Of a stretch of 64,000 nt of DNA, positions 20,459 through 29,869 are shown in pieces; within the stretch, counting starts at the first letter, position 1, and the number at the start of each line of letters is the position of its first letter. This DNA comes from Qipengyuania psychrotolerans. Lineage in GTDB: Bacteria > Pseudomonadota > Alphaproteobacteria > Sphingomonadales > Sphingomonadaceae. The position numbers and the translations under genes were made by a program. The notes beneath the pieces were generated by a model that ran no database searches, was not told the DNA's origin, and was given only the letters and a program-made list of their open reading frames with translations. The stretch spans positions 1 through 64,000 of the forward strand of contig NZ_CP081297.1 in the NCBI RefSeq assembly GCF_019711355.1, given 5' to 3'.

Positions 20459-21204
20459 AGACTGCTCTTGTCACAGGGGCAACGTCGGGCATTGGCGAGG
20501 CAACGGTGCGGGCGCTGGTCGCCTGCGGATGGCGCTGTGTGGCGACCGGGCGGCGCAAGGAACGGCTCGATGCGCTGGTCGATGAACTGGGCACGGACAA
20601 GGTCCATGCCGCAAGCTTCGACGTACGCGATGAAGCGGCCCGCGATACGGCGCTCGGCAATCTGCCTGCGGAGTTTTCCGAGATCGATCTGCTGGTGAAC
20701 AATGCCGGCCTCGCGCTCGGCACCTCGCCCGCCCAATCGGCGGATCTCGATCAATGGAAGACCATGATCGAAACGAACGTCACAGCGCTGGCGTCGATCA
20801 CGCACAAGCTTTTGCCGTCACTGATCGAACGCAAGGGATCGATCATCAATGTTTCGAGCGTTGCGGCCAACTATCCGTATTCCGGCGGCAATGCCTATGG
20901 CGGGACCAAGGCGTTCGTGCGTCAGTTCTCGCTCGGCCTGCGCGCCGACCTGCATGGCACGGGCGTGAGGGTCTGCTCGATTGAGCCGGGTATGGTCGAA
21001 ACCGAATTCACGCTGGTAAGAACCGGCGGAAACGAGCAGGCGCACGAAACGCTTTATGGCGGGGCCGATCCGATGACGGCCGATGATATTGCCGAGACAA
21101 TCCGGTGGGTTGCGGAGCTGCCTGCGCATCTCAACATCAATACGCTCGAACTCATGCCTGTCAGTCAGAGCTTCGGCGGCTTCCAGATAGCTCGAAAGGA
21201 CTGA
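20455..21204 (+). CDS. SDR family oxidoreductase, YdfG-like
   Basis: A 249-residue SDR with VTGATSGIGEATVRALVACG, NNAGLALGTSPAQ, INVSSVAANYPYSGGNAYGG and the catalytic Tyr-xxx-Lys in YGGTKAF. The C-terminal AETIRWVAELPAHLNINTLE matches YdfG-like NADP-dependent 3-hydroxy acid dehydrogenases, which oxidise L-allo-threonine, serine and similar acids. It overlaps the pheT stop by 4 bases and sits 36 bases before prfC. Confidence 0.88.
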   Translation: MKTALVTGATSGIGEATVRALVACGWRCVATGRRKERLDALVDELGTDKVHAASFDVRDEAARDTALGNLPAEFSEIDLLVNNAGLALGTSPAQSADLDQWKTMIETNVTALASITHKLLPSLIERKGSIINVSSVAANYPYSGGNAYGGTKAFVRQFSLGLRADLHGTGVRVCSIEPGMVETEFTLVRTGGNEQAHETLYGGADPMTADDIAETIRWVAELPAHLNINTLELMPVSQSFGGFQIARKD

Positions 21205-21240
21205 GGCTTGCGCCGCGCTTAGCGGTGGACGCAGGAGCCC

Positions 21241-22806
21241 ATGCGGTCTAGCGCGCGGCGCATGTCCAAAGCGAATACCGACACTACACAATCCCGCCGC
21301 ACCTTCGCGATCATTTCGCATCCTGACGCGGGTAAGACCACGCTGACCGAGAAGCTGCTGCTGACCGGCGGTGCAATCCACCTGGCCGGAGAGGTCAAGG
21401 CGCGGGGCGCTGCGCGGCGCGCCCGGTCCGACTGGATGAAGATCGAGCAACAGCGCGGCATTTCCGTAACCAGTTCTGTCATGACGTTCGAACGTGACGG
21501 CATCACGTTCAATCTGCTCGACACGCCGGGGCACGAGGATTTCTCCGAAGACACCTACCGCACGCTGACCGCCGTCGACAGCGCCATCATGGTGATCGAC
21601 GCAGCCAAGGGTATCGAGCCGCAGACCCGCAAGCTTTTCGAAGTCTGCCGGTTGCGCAACGTTCCGATCATCACCTTCGTGAACAAGGTCGACCGCGAAG
21701 GCCGACCGGTATTCGAATTGCTGGACGAGATCGCCGACATGCTCGCACTGGATGTCAGCCCGCAGGGTTATCCAGTGGGCATGGGTGGCCAGTTTGAAGG
21801 CATTCTCGATTTCGAAACCGGCAAGGTCGCGCGTCCGGAAGGTCCGTCCAAGGAGTTCAAGGGGAAGCGCGACGAAAATCCCGAACTGCCCGAAATGTTC
21901 GCCGAAGACATCGAGCTGGCGCAGATTGGCTATCCGGAATTTGACCTCGAGGCTTATCGCAATGGTGATTTGACACCGGTCTATTTCGGATCGGCGCTGA
22001 AGAATTTCGGTGTCACCGAATTGATCGAGGCGATTGCAGAATACGCGCCACCGCCGCGTCCTCAGCCTGCCGGCGAAGAACAGATCAGTCCTGACAGGGA
22101 CGAGGTGACCGGGTTCATCTTCAAGGTCCAGGCTAACATGGACCCCAACCACCGCGATCGCATTGCGTTCATGCGGCAGGTCTCTGGCACATTCAAACGC
22201 GGGATGAAGCTGACGCCCTCCGGCCTTGGCAAGCCCATTGCGATCCATTCGCCCATTCTGTTCTTCGCACAGGACCGCGAAGTGGCGGACGTTGCCGAGC
22301 CGGGCGATATCATCGGAATTCCCAATCACGGCACGCTGAGGGTTGGTGACACGCTGTCGGAAAAGAACGAGGTTCGATTTACCGGCCTGCCGAATTTTGC
22401 GCCGGAAATCCTGCGCCGCGTGCAATTGAAAGACCCGACCAAGACGAAGCAATTGCGCAAAGCGCTGGATGACCTTTCCGAAGAAGGTGTCATCCAGGTG
22501 TTCTATCCGGAGATCGGCGCGCAACACATCGTGGGCGTGGTCGGCCAGCTCCAGCTCGAAGTGCTCATCAGCAGACTCTCGGCCGAATACAAGGTGGAGG
22601 CAGGGCTTGAACCTTCGCCGTTCAGCACCGCGCGCTGGATCAAGGGCGACGACAAGGCGCTGGTCGAGTTTGAGAAATTCAACCGGGCCAACCTTGCCCG
22701 CGACCGTGATGGTGACCTCGTCTTCATGGCCAAGAGCCCGTGGGACGTGAACTACCAGCAGGAAAAGAACCCGGACCTCACCTTCTCGGCCACCAAAGAG
22801 AGGTAG
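21241..22806 (+). CDS. prfC: Peptide chain release factor 3
   Basis: A GTPase of about 515-521 residues that removes RF1/RF2 from the ribosome after termination. G1 SHPDAGKTTLTEKLLL, G2/G3 around RGISVTSSVMTF and LLDTPGHEDFSEDTYRTL, and G4 NKVDREGRP are present, with RF3 domain II/III features (FIFKVQANMDPNHRDRIAF, VGQLQLEVL). ATG 21241 has AGGAG three bases upstream; ATG 21262 (MSKANTDTTQSRRTFAI) matches the family N-terminus length better. Either is possible. Confidence 0.95.
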   Translation: MRSSARRMSKANTDTTQSRRTFAIISHPDAGKTTLTEKLLLTGGAIHLAGEVKARGAARRARSDWMKIEQQRGISVTSSVMTFERDGITFNLLDTPGHEDFSEDTYRTLTAVDSAIMVIDAAKGIEPQTRKLFEVCRLRNVPIITFVNKVDREGRPVFELLDEIADMLALDVSPQGYPVGMGGQFEGILDFETGKVARPEGPSKEFKGKRDENPELPEMFAEDIELAQIGYPEFDLEAYRNGDLTPVYFGSALKNFGVTELIEAIAEYAPPPRPQPAGEEQISPDRDEVTGFIFKVQANMDPNHRDRIAFMRQVSGTFKRGMKLTPSGLGKPIAIHSPILFFAQDREVADVAEPGDIIGIPNHGTLRVGDTLSEKNEVRFTGLPNFAPEILRRVQLKDPTKTKQLRKALDDLSEEGVIQVFYPEIGAQHIVGVVGQLQLEVLISRLSAEYKVEAGLEPSPFSTARWIKGDDKALVEFEKFNRANLARDRDGDLVFMAKSPWDVNYQQEKNPDLTFSATKER

Positions 22807-22843
22807 GCTTGCGGGGCGCGCAGCTTCGCGGCATGGGGTGCGC

Positions 22844-23713
22844 ATGACGCTTACCGGCCCGACTTCGCAAACCTTCATTTCGCAGCGCCTTCGCCTCAAT
22901 TATCTTGATTGGGGCAACCGGGGAAAGCCGCCGCTCGTGCTCGTGCATGGCGGACGCGACCATGCGCGGAGCTGGGATTGGGTGGCCGAGCAATTGCGCG
23001 ATGACTGGCACGTGGTGGCAATGGATCACCGCGGTCACGGCGATTCCGATTGGGTCAGCGACGGCAATTACCAGGTCACGGACATGGTCTATGACCTGGC
23101 CCAGCTGGTGCACCAGCTTGGAGTTGGTCCGGTGACCATCGTCAGCCATTCGATGGGCGGCAATGTCTCGCTGCGCTATGCGGGGACGTTCCCTGAAATG
23201 GTCACCAAGATCGTCGCGATCGAAGGCCTCGGACCCAGTCCGAAGCGGCAGGCCGAGATGCGCGAGCAGCCTTATCCAGAACGCATGGCGGAATGGATTG
23301 GCAAGAAACGCGCCGCCTCGGGCCGTTCACCGCGCAAATACGATAGCATCGAAGCCGCTTTCGCGCGCATGATCGAGGAGAACAGCTACCTCACCGAAGA
23401 ACAGGCGCGGCATCTGACGGTCAACGGCGTGAACCGCAATGAAGACGGCACCTACGGCTGGAAGTTCGATCCCCACCTCAATGTCTGGGCGGTCGAGGAT
23501 ATTGCCGATGAATTCCTGCACCAGACCTGGGCTGCGATCACGGCACCCACGCTGCTGCTTTACGGGGCGGATAGCTGGGCCTCGAACCCTCAAGGTGACG
23601 GGCGGCTCGATCATTTTTCGAATGCTCAGGTCATCGAATTCGAGAATGCGGGTCACTGGCTCCATCATGACCAGTTCGACCGCTTCATGGAAACGCTGGG
23701 CTCTTTCCTGTAA
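22844..23713 (+). CDS. Alpha/beta hydrolase
   Basis: A hydrolase of about 289 residues. Motifs are VLVHGGRDHARSWDWVAEQL (oxyanion region), AMDHRGHGDSDW, the nucleophile elbow SHSMGGN (Ser in GxSxG), an acid in the LLLYGADSWAS region and the catalytic His in NAGHWLHHD. Substrate not predictable. ATG at 22844 chosen; a GTG at 22838 adds two residues. The stop overlaps the start of the next gene (23713), which suggests translational coupling. Confidence 0.88.
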   Translation: MTLTGPTSQTFISQRLRLNYLDWGNRGKPPLVLVHGGRDHARSWDWVAEQLRDDWHVVAMDHRGHGDSDWVSDGNYQVTDMVYDLAQLVHQLGVGPVTIVSHSMGGNVSLRYAGTFPEMVTKIVAIEGLGPSPKRQAEMREQPYPERMAEWIGKKRAASGRSPRKYDSIEAAFARMIEENSYLTEEQARHLTVNGVNRNEDGTYGWKFDPHLNVWAVEDIADEFLHQTWAAITAPTLLLYGADSWASNPQGDGRLDHFSNAQVIEFENAGHWLHHDQFDRFMETLGSFL

Positions 23714-24270
23714 TGGCGGAATTCTTCGACCAGCTGGAAGAGAGCCATGTCGCCATGCTGGCGAAGCAGCCGGTGTTTTTCGTCGCGACTGCGGCGGACG
23801 AGGGGCGAATCAATCTCAGCCCCAAGGGTTACGATGCGTTCCGCGTCCTCGCGCCCAACAGGGTCGCATATCTCGATCTCGCCGGCTCTGGCAACGAAAC
23901 ACATGCGCATCTGACGGTCGATGGCCGCATCACCATCATGGCGTGTAATTTCGAACAGCCCGCGCTTATCCTGCGCCTGTACGGGACCGGGAAACCCGTG
24001 CTTCCCCAAGATGACGGCTGGCTAGAACTCTCTGGCCATTTCGGTATCTTGCCCGGCACGCGCCAGATATTCGATATCGCCGTTGAGAGTGTTCAGACCA
24101 GCTGCGGGTACGGCGTGCCGTTCATGCAGTTCGAGCGCGAGCGCGATACGCTGACGAAGCACCATGCGCGCACTGATGCCGAAGCATGGGTAGCCAAGCA
24201 GCAGGGCCGCGATGCGAGTATCGATGGCATTCCCGTCCGTACCACCGACCGATATCTTGAGAGCGAATAA
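23713..24270 (+). CDS. Pyridoxamine 5'-phosphate oxidase-like flavin-binding protein
   Basis: A 185-residue split-barrel protein of the PNPOx-like family. The N-terminal strand pattern PVFFVATAADEGRINLSPKG, then RVAYLDLAGSGNETHAHLT and RITIMACNFEQPALILRLYGTG, matches the FMN-binding fold. These proteins often handle FMN or F420-type reductions; the actual role is unknown. It overlaps the preceding hydrolase by one base and is 6 bases before the next gene, so three enzymes form a unit. Confidence 0.85.
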   Translation: MAEFFDQLEESHVAMLAKQPVFFVATAADEGRINLSPKGYDAFRVLAPNRVAYLDLAGSGNETHAHLTVDGRITIMACNFEQPALILRLYGTGKPVLPQDDGWLELSGHFGILPGTRQIFDIAVESVQTSCGYGVPFMQFERERDTLTKHHARTDAEAWVAKQQGRDASIDGIPVRTTDRYLESE

Positions 24271-24276
24271 GCTGGC

Positions 24277-24978
24277 GTGAAGCTGACGTTCGCCAGCTAT
24301 AATATTCACAAGGCCGTCGGTCTTGATCGCAAGCGCGATCCCGAGCGCATTTTGTCGGTCCTGCATGAAATCGACGCCGATGTGATCGCGCTTCAGGAGG
24401 CGGACCGCAGGATTGGAGATCGGGCGACAACCATTCCGCGCGCTGAACTGGATGATACGCATTGGCGGCTGGTCGAAGTGGCCAAGCGTCCCCGCAGCAT
24501 CGGCTGGCACGGGAATGCCCTGCTGGTCCGCCGCGATATGGATGTGCGCAGCGGGGAGGCGCTGGACCTGCCGACGCTGGAACCTCGCGGAGCTGCCTGC
24601 GGCGAACTGATGGTCGAAGGCAAGCGCCTGAGGGTGATCGGAACCCATCTTGATCTTTCGGGGCTGCGCCGCCGCGAGCAGATCCGCTCCTTGCTGGACT
24701 TCGTCGGGAACGCGGCGCAGCAGTGTCCGACAGTCATTATGGGTGATTTCAACCAATGGGGCCGCGCTACAGGGGCGATGCGCGAATTTGCCAAGGGGTG
24801 GACGGTCGTGACGCCGGGTCGCAGCTATCCAAGCCGCCAGCCAGTCGCGACGCTGGACCGGATTGTCGCCAGCAATCACTGGAAATGCGTCTCGTCGGAA
24901 GTGCACCATTCAGTGCTTTCGGCGCAGGCATCGGACCACCTGCCGGTAATCGCGACGCTCGAATTGCTCGAAAAATAG
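24277..24978 (+). CDS. Endonuclease/exonuclease/phosphatase family protein
   Basis: A 233-residue Mg-dependent phosphoesterase of the EEP superfamily, starting at GTG 24277. Diagnostic motifs are ASYNIHKAVGLDRKRDPERI, DADVIALQEAD (catalytic Glu), VIGTHLDLSGLRRREQ (His), VIMGDFNQWGR (Asp/Asn pair) and ASDHLPVIATL (Asp-His). No signal peptide. Could be nuclease or lipid/sugar phosphatase; undetermined. Confidence 0.88.
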   Translation: MKLTFASYNIHKAVGLDRKRDPERILSVLHEIDADVIALQEADRRIGDRATTIPRAELDDTHWRLVEVAKRPRSIGWHGNALLVRRDMDVRSGEALDLPTLEPRGAACGELMVEGKRLRVIGTHLDLSGLRRREQIRSLLDFVGNAAQQCPTVIMGDFNQWGRATGAMREFAKGWTVVTPGRSYPSRQPVATLDRIVASNHWKCVSSEVHHSVLSAQASDHLPVIATLELLEK

Positions 24979-25000
24979 GCACACGCCTATAATTTAGGCG
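24964..25000 (+). promoter_or_regulatory. Possible sigma-70 promoter and short palindrome upstream of the PII gene
   Basis: TTGCTC at 24964-24969 and a perfect TATAAT at 24988-24993 are 18 bases apart. The -10 lies inside CGCCTA-N5-TAGGCG (24984-25000), an inverted repeat that could be an operator. This would be a second, housekeeping promoter ahead of the sigma-54 site. Inference only. Confidence 0.35.
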
Positions 25001-25052
25001 ACCGAAAGCGGCATCTTGCCTGCTCCGGGCGCTTTCCCCTCACGCGTAGAAT

Positions 25053-25069
25053 TTGGCACGCTTCGTGCT
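25053..25069 (+). promoter_or_regulatory. Sigma-54 (RpoN) promoter of glnK-amtB
   Basis: TTGGCACGCTTCGTGCT matches the -24/-12 consensus TTGGCAC-N5-TTGCT at all but one defined base and has the obligatory GG-N10-GC spacing. It is 51 bases before the GTG of the PII gene, with transcription expected to start near 25079. This fits nitrogen-limitation control through NtrC and RpoN. I see no clear NtrC binding palindrome upstream. Confidence 0.85.
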
Positions 25070-25120
25070 GTAGGTGCGAAGACCGGTGCTTGGCCGGTGC
25101 GCAGCCAAAGGGGTGAAGGC

Positions 25121-25459
25121 GTGAAATATATCATCGCTGTCATCAAGCCGTTCAAACTCGACGAAGTGCGCGAAGCGCTCGGGAGTATTGGTGTGGCCGG
25201 AATGACCGTGTCGGAAGTCAAAGGCTTCGGGCGCCAGAAGGGGCAGACCGAGATTTATCGCGGTGCCGAATATTCAACCAACATGCTTCCCAAGGTGAAG
25301 CTGGAAATCGCGACCTCGGATGGGCTTGCGCCGCAAGTGATCGAGACGATCCAGCAAACCGCGAGCACCGAGGCGATCGGCGACGGCAAGATTTTCGTCT
25401 TCGATCTCGCCGATGCCACCCGCATCCGTACCGGCGAAACCGGCGAGACCGCGCTGTGA
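25121..25459 (+). CDS. glnK: Nitrogen regulatory protein P-II (GlnK type)
   Basis: A 112-residue PII signal protein that reads 2-oxoglutarate and ATP/ADP and controls AmtB, glutamine synthetase adenylylation and NtrB. The T-loop GRQKGQTEIYRGAEYSTNML carries the uridylylation Tyr51, and the C-terminus DGKIFVFDLADATRIRTGET is the family signature. The GTG at 25121 gives exactly the family length. Pairing with amtB and the sigma-54 promoter suggests GlnK rather than GlnB. Its stop overlaps the frame leading into amtB. Confidence 0.95.
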   Translation: MKYIIAVIKPFKLDEVREALGSIGVAGMTVSEVKGFGRQKGQTEIYRGAEYSTNMLPKVKLEIATSDGLAPQVIETIQQTASTEAIGDGKIFVFDLADATRIRTGETGETAL

Positions 25460-25476
25460 GCCGCAAGGAGAGCCAA

Positions 25477-26817
25477 ATGACCATGCGTAAGATTTTCACA
25501 GGGGCTGCCATGCTGGGCGCCTCTTTCGCCGCTGCGAGTGCAGCATTCGCGCAGGAGGCCGCCGAAGTGGCCGCTGCCGTTCCCAATCCCGGTAACAACG
25601 CCTGGATGATGACCGCCACCGTGCTGGTGATGCTCATGATCCTGCCCGGCCTTGCCCTGTTCTATGGCGGTCTGACCCGTGCAAAGAATATGCTCTCCAC
25701 CATGACCCAGATCGGCGCCACCGCCGCTCTGGCCATGCTGATCTGGGTGATGTGGGGCTTCAGCCTGGCTTTCGGTTCGGAAACTTATGAAGGAACGCTG
25801 GGGCTGTTCATCAGCGGAGGCAGCTATTTCCTCTCCGGCATGGATGCCAGCACGACCGCTGCGACCTTCACCGATGAAGTCATCAGCGAATATGTCTTCG
25901 TCAGCTTCCAGATGACCTTTGCGGCCATCACCGCCGCCCTGATTCTGGGTGCAACGGCTGAGCGGATGAAGTTCAATGCCGTCATGGTATTTGTCCCGAT
26001 CTGGCTGACGATTGTCTACTTCCCCATCGCGCATATGGTGTGGGCCGGCAATGGATTGCTATTTGCGGCGGGTGCCCTCGACTTCGCTGGGGGGACCGTC
26101 GTTCACATCAATGCAGGTGTCTCGGGCCTGGTGCTCGCTTACCTGCTGGGCAAGCGCCGCGGTTATCCGGCAGAGCCTATGCCGCCGCACTCCATGGTCA
26201 TGACCATGATCGGCACTGGCCTGCTCTGGGTTGGCTGGTTCGGCTTCAATGCCGGATCCGCGCTGGAAGCAGACGGTTCGGCTGGCCTTGCAATGATCAA
26301 TACCTTCGTTGCCACTGCAGCAGGCGCGCTCACCTGGATGGTGATCGAGCGGCTCGCTGGCCACAAAGGCAGCGCTCTCGGCTTCTGTTCGGGCGTGATC
26401 GCAGGCCTTGTCGCGGTCACACCGGCTGCCGGCAACAGCGGCCCGTTCGGGGCGATCCTGCTGGGCATCGTATCGTCGATCGTTTGCTATCTGTTTGTCG
26501 CCAAGGTGAAGCAGAAGTTCGGCTATGACGACAGCCTCGATGCTTTCGGCATCCACGGCATCGGCGGCATCGTCGGCGCGATTGGCACCGCCATCGTCTA
26601 CCAGCCGTGGATCGGCGGACCGGGCGATGGCTCTGTCGGAACACTCGCGCAGCTGTTCATCCAGACCGAGGGCGTCGTCGTGACCATTGTATGGGCTGCC
26701 GTCGGCACTTTGATTGCGGGTCTGATTGCCAAGGCTCTCGTCGGTCTGCGTGTCACGGAAGAAGAAGAGGTCAATGGCCTCGACATCTCCGAACATGGAG
26801 AACGCGCCTACAACTAA
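25477..26817 (+). CDS. amtB: Ammonium transporter
   Basis: A 446-residue Amt/MEP channel. The start at ATG 25477 has AAGGAG six bases upstream; it gives a cleavable signal peptide ending ASAAFAQ, as in other proteobacterial AmtB. The mature protein opens NNAWMMTATVLVMLMILPGL and has eleven hydrophobic segments, with AGGTVVHINAGVSGLVLAYL and FGIHGIGGIVGAIGTA carrying the twin pore His residues. It is cotranscribed with glnK, the partner that blocks it when ammonium is plentiful. Confidence 0.96.
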   Translation: MTMRKIFTGAAMLGASFAAASAAFAQEAAEVAAAVPNPGNNAWMMTATVLVMLMILPGLALFYGGLTRAKNMLSTMTQIGATAALAMLIWVMWGFSLAFGSETYEGTLGLFISGGSYFLSGMDASTTAATFTDEVISEYVFVSFQMTFAAITAALILGATAERMKFNAVMVFVPIWLTIVYFPIAHMVWAGNGLLFAAGALDFAGGTVVHINAGVSGLVLAYLLGKRRGYPAEPMPPHSMVMTMIGTGLLWVGWFGFNAGSALEADGSAGLAMINTFVATAAGALTWMVIERLAGHKGSALGFCSGVIAGLVAVTPAAGNSGPFGAILLGIVSSIVCYLFVAKVKQKFGYDDSLDAFGIHGIGGIVGAIGTAIVYQPWIGGPGDGSVGTLAQLFIQTEGVVVTIVWAAVGTLIAGLIAKALVGLRVTEEEEVNGLDISEHGERAYN

Positions 26818-26827
26818 TCACCAGTTT

Positions 26828-26873
26828 GGCGGGGCCGCCTACTCTCTCCTCTCTCTCCTCGGGCGGCCCCGCC
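26828..26873 (+). terminator. GC-rich hairpin after amtB
   Basis: A perfect 12-bp inverted repeat, arms GGCGGGGCCGCC (26828-26839) and GGCGGCCCCGCC (26862-26873), around a pyrimidine-rich loop. There is no T-run, so it may act as an mRNA 3' end stabiliser or a weak terminator ahead of the next hairpin. Confidence 0.6.
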
Positions 26874-26908
26874 TAACCTTGTTCCTCCTGCGAACAATAG
26901 ACTCACCA

Positions 26909-26945
26909 AAGGCCGGGACCCTCGAGGTTCCGGCCTTCTTTTGTT
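26909..26945 (+). terminator. Intrinsic terminator of glnK-amtB
   Basis: A 12-bp stem (26909-26920 with 26926-26937, one G-U) and loop CTCGA, followed by CTTTTGTTG. It is the likely end of the glnK-amtB transcript. Confidence 0.85.
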
Positions 26946-27068
26946 GCCAGAATGCCACAATTAGTGATCGCTCATTGCTGTCTCTAAATTGCAATTGTTA
27001 TATTTTGTGAATACTCCTTTGATCCACGCGCCATGAAAATGATGGCTCAGGATTTGGAGGAGGGAAAT

Positions 27069-29840
27069 ATGGTACGGAAAAGTAGCGTAAAATCACGGAT
27101 GCTCCCGGTTTTCTTGACCGGTGTGGCCAGTGTGGCAGTAGCGACCCCTTCGTTTGCCCAAGATGCTCAGCGAGCGATTGAAAGTGACGCAATCGCAGCT
27201 CAGGATGCAGACGCACCTGCGATTATCGTTACCGGTACGCGCCAGGCGAACCGTTCTGCAGCTGATACAGTTGCGCCAGTAGACATCGTTTCCGCTGCCG
27301 AACTATCGAACCAGGCCGATAGCGACATCGGCAATGTTCTTCGCGTTTCGGTTCCATCCTTCAACGTTGGCACCCAGCCCATCTCGGACGCGGCAACGCT
27401 CGTTCGCCCTGCCAACTTGCGCGGGCTTTCGCCCGATAACACCCTCGTCCTCGTCAACGGTAAGCGCCAACACCGTGCTGCGGTCATCGCCTTTCTGGGC
27501 GGCGGCATCTCCGATGGTTCGCAAGGGCCCGATATCTCGGTAATTCCCTCGATCGCCATCAAGCAGCTCGAAGTGCTGCGTGATGGCGCTTCCTCGCAAT
27601 ATGGTTCTGACGCCATCGCAGGTGTCCTCAACTTCATTCTCAAGGACAGCCCTGAAGGCGGCGCGATATCTGCTCAGTGGGGCGAAACCTATGAAGGCGA
27701 CGGCGACAATTACACCATTGCTGCCAACATCGGCATTCCCCTCACTGACAGGGGCTTCCTCAACCTGTCGGCTGAGTATGGCGAATCCGATGCGACTTCG
27801 CGCTCTGTACAGCGTGACGATGCGGCCGCTCTGATTGCTGCGGGGAATACCGCAGTCGCTGATCCTGCCCAAATCTGGGGCCAGCCGAACGTCAATGACG
27901 ACATGAAGTTCTTTGCCAATTTCGGCATTGATCTGTCGGACTCGATCGAACTCTACGCCTTCGGCAACTATGCCGAGCGCAATGTCGATGGCGGTTTCTT
28001 CTTCCGCAATCCGACCAATCGCGGCGGCGTTTACGCTGGTCCGTTCGTTGATCCGGCGACCGGTGCGCCGCTTGCCGAAGCCGATGGCGGTGTTCCTTCG
28101 GTGCTCGTGGGCGATCTTTCGCTCGACACGGCAGGCGATTGCCCGGCAGGTATTCCGCTGACCCAAGGCGGGCTGATCCCCGATCCGACCATACTTGCTT
28201 CAGTGAGCGCGGACGCGAACTGCTTCTCGTTTGTCGAGCTATTTCCCGGCGGTTTCACCCCGCGCTTCGGCGGCGACATCGAGGATTACTCGGTCGCGGC
28301 AGGTATCCGCGGGCAGATCCTTGGCGGGCTCGATTTCGACCTGAGCTATCGCCACGGCCGGAATAAATCGAGCTTTGCCATCCGCAACACGGTCAATGCT
28401 TCGCTCGGCCCCAACACCCCGACCGAATTCAGCCCTGGCGGATACTCGCAGACCGAAAATGTCATCAATCTTGACCTCGGTTATGAACTCGCAGTGGGTG
28501 GAGGCAGCGTCTATGTTGCAGCCGGTGCCGAATACCGCGATGAGGAATTCGGGATCACCGCAGGCGATGCGGCCTCGTTCGAACTCGGCCCGCTCGCGCA
28601 GCCCAGTGCTGCATTCCCGACGGGCCAGGGCTTCTCGACAAGCTCGAACGGTTTCCCGGGCTTTGCCACCAACGCGGCTGGCACGAACAAGGAAGACAAC
28701 AAGGCGGCTTATGTCGATATCGAAGCCGACCTGATCGACGCGCTAACCATTCAGGCGGCCGTTCGCTACGAAGACACCAAGAGCTTCGGCGACACCCTGA
28801 CCTGGAAAGTGGGCGGCCTGTTCAAGCTGTCCGATGCGTGGCGCCTTCGCGGAACCTACTCGACCGGCTTCCACGTTCCGACAGCCGGCCAGGCGAACGT
28901 CATCAACGTGACCACGCAGTTCTCCAACGGAACGCTGCAGGATGAAGGCACATTCCCGCTGTTCAGCCCGGCCGGTTTGATCGCTTCGGACTATATCGCC
29001 GACACGGTCGCCAATGGCGGGCTTGGCCTCGACCGACCTACGCTTGGGCCCGAAAAGGCTGACAGCTTCACCTTGGGTGTTGCGGGTGACATGGGGGATT
29101 TCTCTGTCACGCTCGACTATTTCAACATCAAGCTGAAAGACCGCATCTCGCGTTCCTCGACGATCGATTTCCCGGCAGCGCTTTGCTACCTGGCCGATCG
29201 TGAAGGTGTGGCGAACAATTGCACGCCGACATTTACTCCTGCACCGGCAGAGCTGCTCACCCAGCTCGACGCGGCTGGTGTGATTGATCGCGGTGATTTC
29301 ACCGGTTTTGAAGACCTGGTGGCATTCACCTTCTTCAACAATGACTTCGACACCCGCACACAGGGTCTCGACTTCGTGGCAAACGCTCGCTTCTACCCGA
29401 TCCCGGGCGGAACGACCCGCGCCACGCTGGCGATCAACTATACCGAAACCGAGGTCACCGACGTTGGCCAGACCATCTCGGCAACGCGTGTGCGCCAGCT
29501 GGAAGAAGGCCTGCCCAAATGGAAAGGCTTCCTCAATGTGACGCACGAACAAGGCCGTTTCCGCGGCCTGGTACGGGCGAATTACTTCGGAAGCTACTAT
29601 GAAGCTCACCTTGAAGACTCGACGCTGCCAATCGATGCCAATGCCGAACTGACCTTCGATGCCGAACTTGGCTATGAAGTGCTGGACGGTCTTGAGCTGG
29701 CAGTCGGTGCACAGAACATGTTCGACAACTACCCCATCGAGAACCCCTACTCGGGCATCGTGGGCGCAAAGTACGGCGAACGGTCACCATTCGGCTTTAA
29801 CGGCGGCAGCTATTACCTGCGCGCTCGTTTCCAGTGGTAA
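27069..29840 (+). CDS. TonB-dependent outer membrane receptor
   Basis: A receptor of 923 residues. The ATG at 27069 has GGAGGAGG upstream and gives a signal peptide ending TPSFAQ; the ATG at 27033 would add a poor leader. The TonB-box region is followed by a plug domain (DIVSAAELSNQADSDIGNVL, LRDGASSQYGSDAIAGVLNF) and a long beta-barrel with GTYSTGFHVPTAGQANV and LTFDAELGYEVLDGLELAVG. It ends with an aromatic residue (RARFQW), the outer membrane sorting signal. Substrate is not predictable. It stands alone, without a linked transporter or sigma/anti-sigma pair. Confidence 0.95.
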   Translation: MVRKSSVKSRMLPVFLTGVASVAVATPSFAQDAQRAIESDAIAAQDADAPAIIVTGTRQANRSAADTVAPVDIVSAAELSNQADSDIGNVLRVSVPSFNVGTQPISDAATLVRPANLRGLSPDNTLVLVNGKRQHRAAVIAFLGGGISDGSQGPDISVIPSIAIKQLEVLRDGASSQYGSDAIAGVLNFILKDSPEGGAISAQWGETYEGDGDNYTIAANIGIPLTDRGFLNLSAEYGESDATSRSVQRDDAAALIAAGNTAVADPAQIWGQPNVNDDMKFFANFGIDLSDSIELYAFGNYAERNVDGGFFFRNPTNRGGVYAGPFVDPATGAPLAEADGGVPSVLVGDLSLDTAGDCPAGIPLTQGGLIPDPTILASVSADANCFSFVELFPGGFTPRFGGDIEDYSVAAGIRGQILGGLDFDLSYRHGRNKSSFAIRNTVNASLGPNTPTEFSPGGYSQTENVINLDLGYELAVGGGSVYVAAGAEYRDEEFGITAGDAASFELGPLAQPSAAFPTGQGFSTSSNGFPGFATNAAGTNKEDNKAAYVDIEADLIDALTIQAAVRYEDTKSFGDTLTWKVGGLFKLSDAWRLRGTYSTGFHVPTAGQANVINVTTQFSNGTLQDEGTFPLFSPAGLIASDYIADTVANGGLGLDRPTLGPEKADSFTLGVAGDMGDFSVTLDYFNIKLKDRISRSSTIDFPAALCYLADREGVANNCTPTFTPAPAELLTQLDAAGVIDRGDFTGFEDLVAFTFFNNDFDTRTQGLDFVANARFYPIPGGTTRATLAINYTETEVTDVGQTISATRVRQLEEGLPKWKGFLNVTHEQGRFRGLVRANYFGSYYEAHLEDSTLPIDANAELTFDAELGYEVLDGLELAVGAQNMFDNYPIENPYSGIVGAKYGERSPFGFNGGSYYLRARFQW

Positions 29841-29869
29841 GCCGGGCCTAGCCCTTGCAATCTATACGG

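Noticed and set aside
20818..22899. Long minus-strand open frame (693 codons) opposite prfC and the upstream SDR
   Set aside because: It is fully antisense to RF3 and SDR genes with clear motifs, has no recognised protein pattern, and arises from GC-rich third positions.
26059..26796. Minus-strand frames opposite amtB
   Set aside because: Antisense to a complete ammonium transporter; no start context and no motif.
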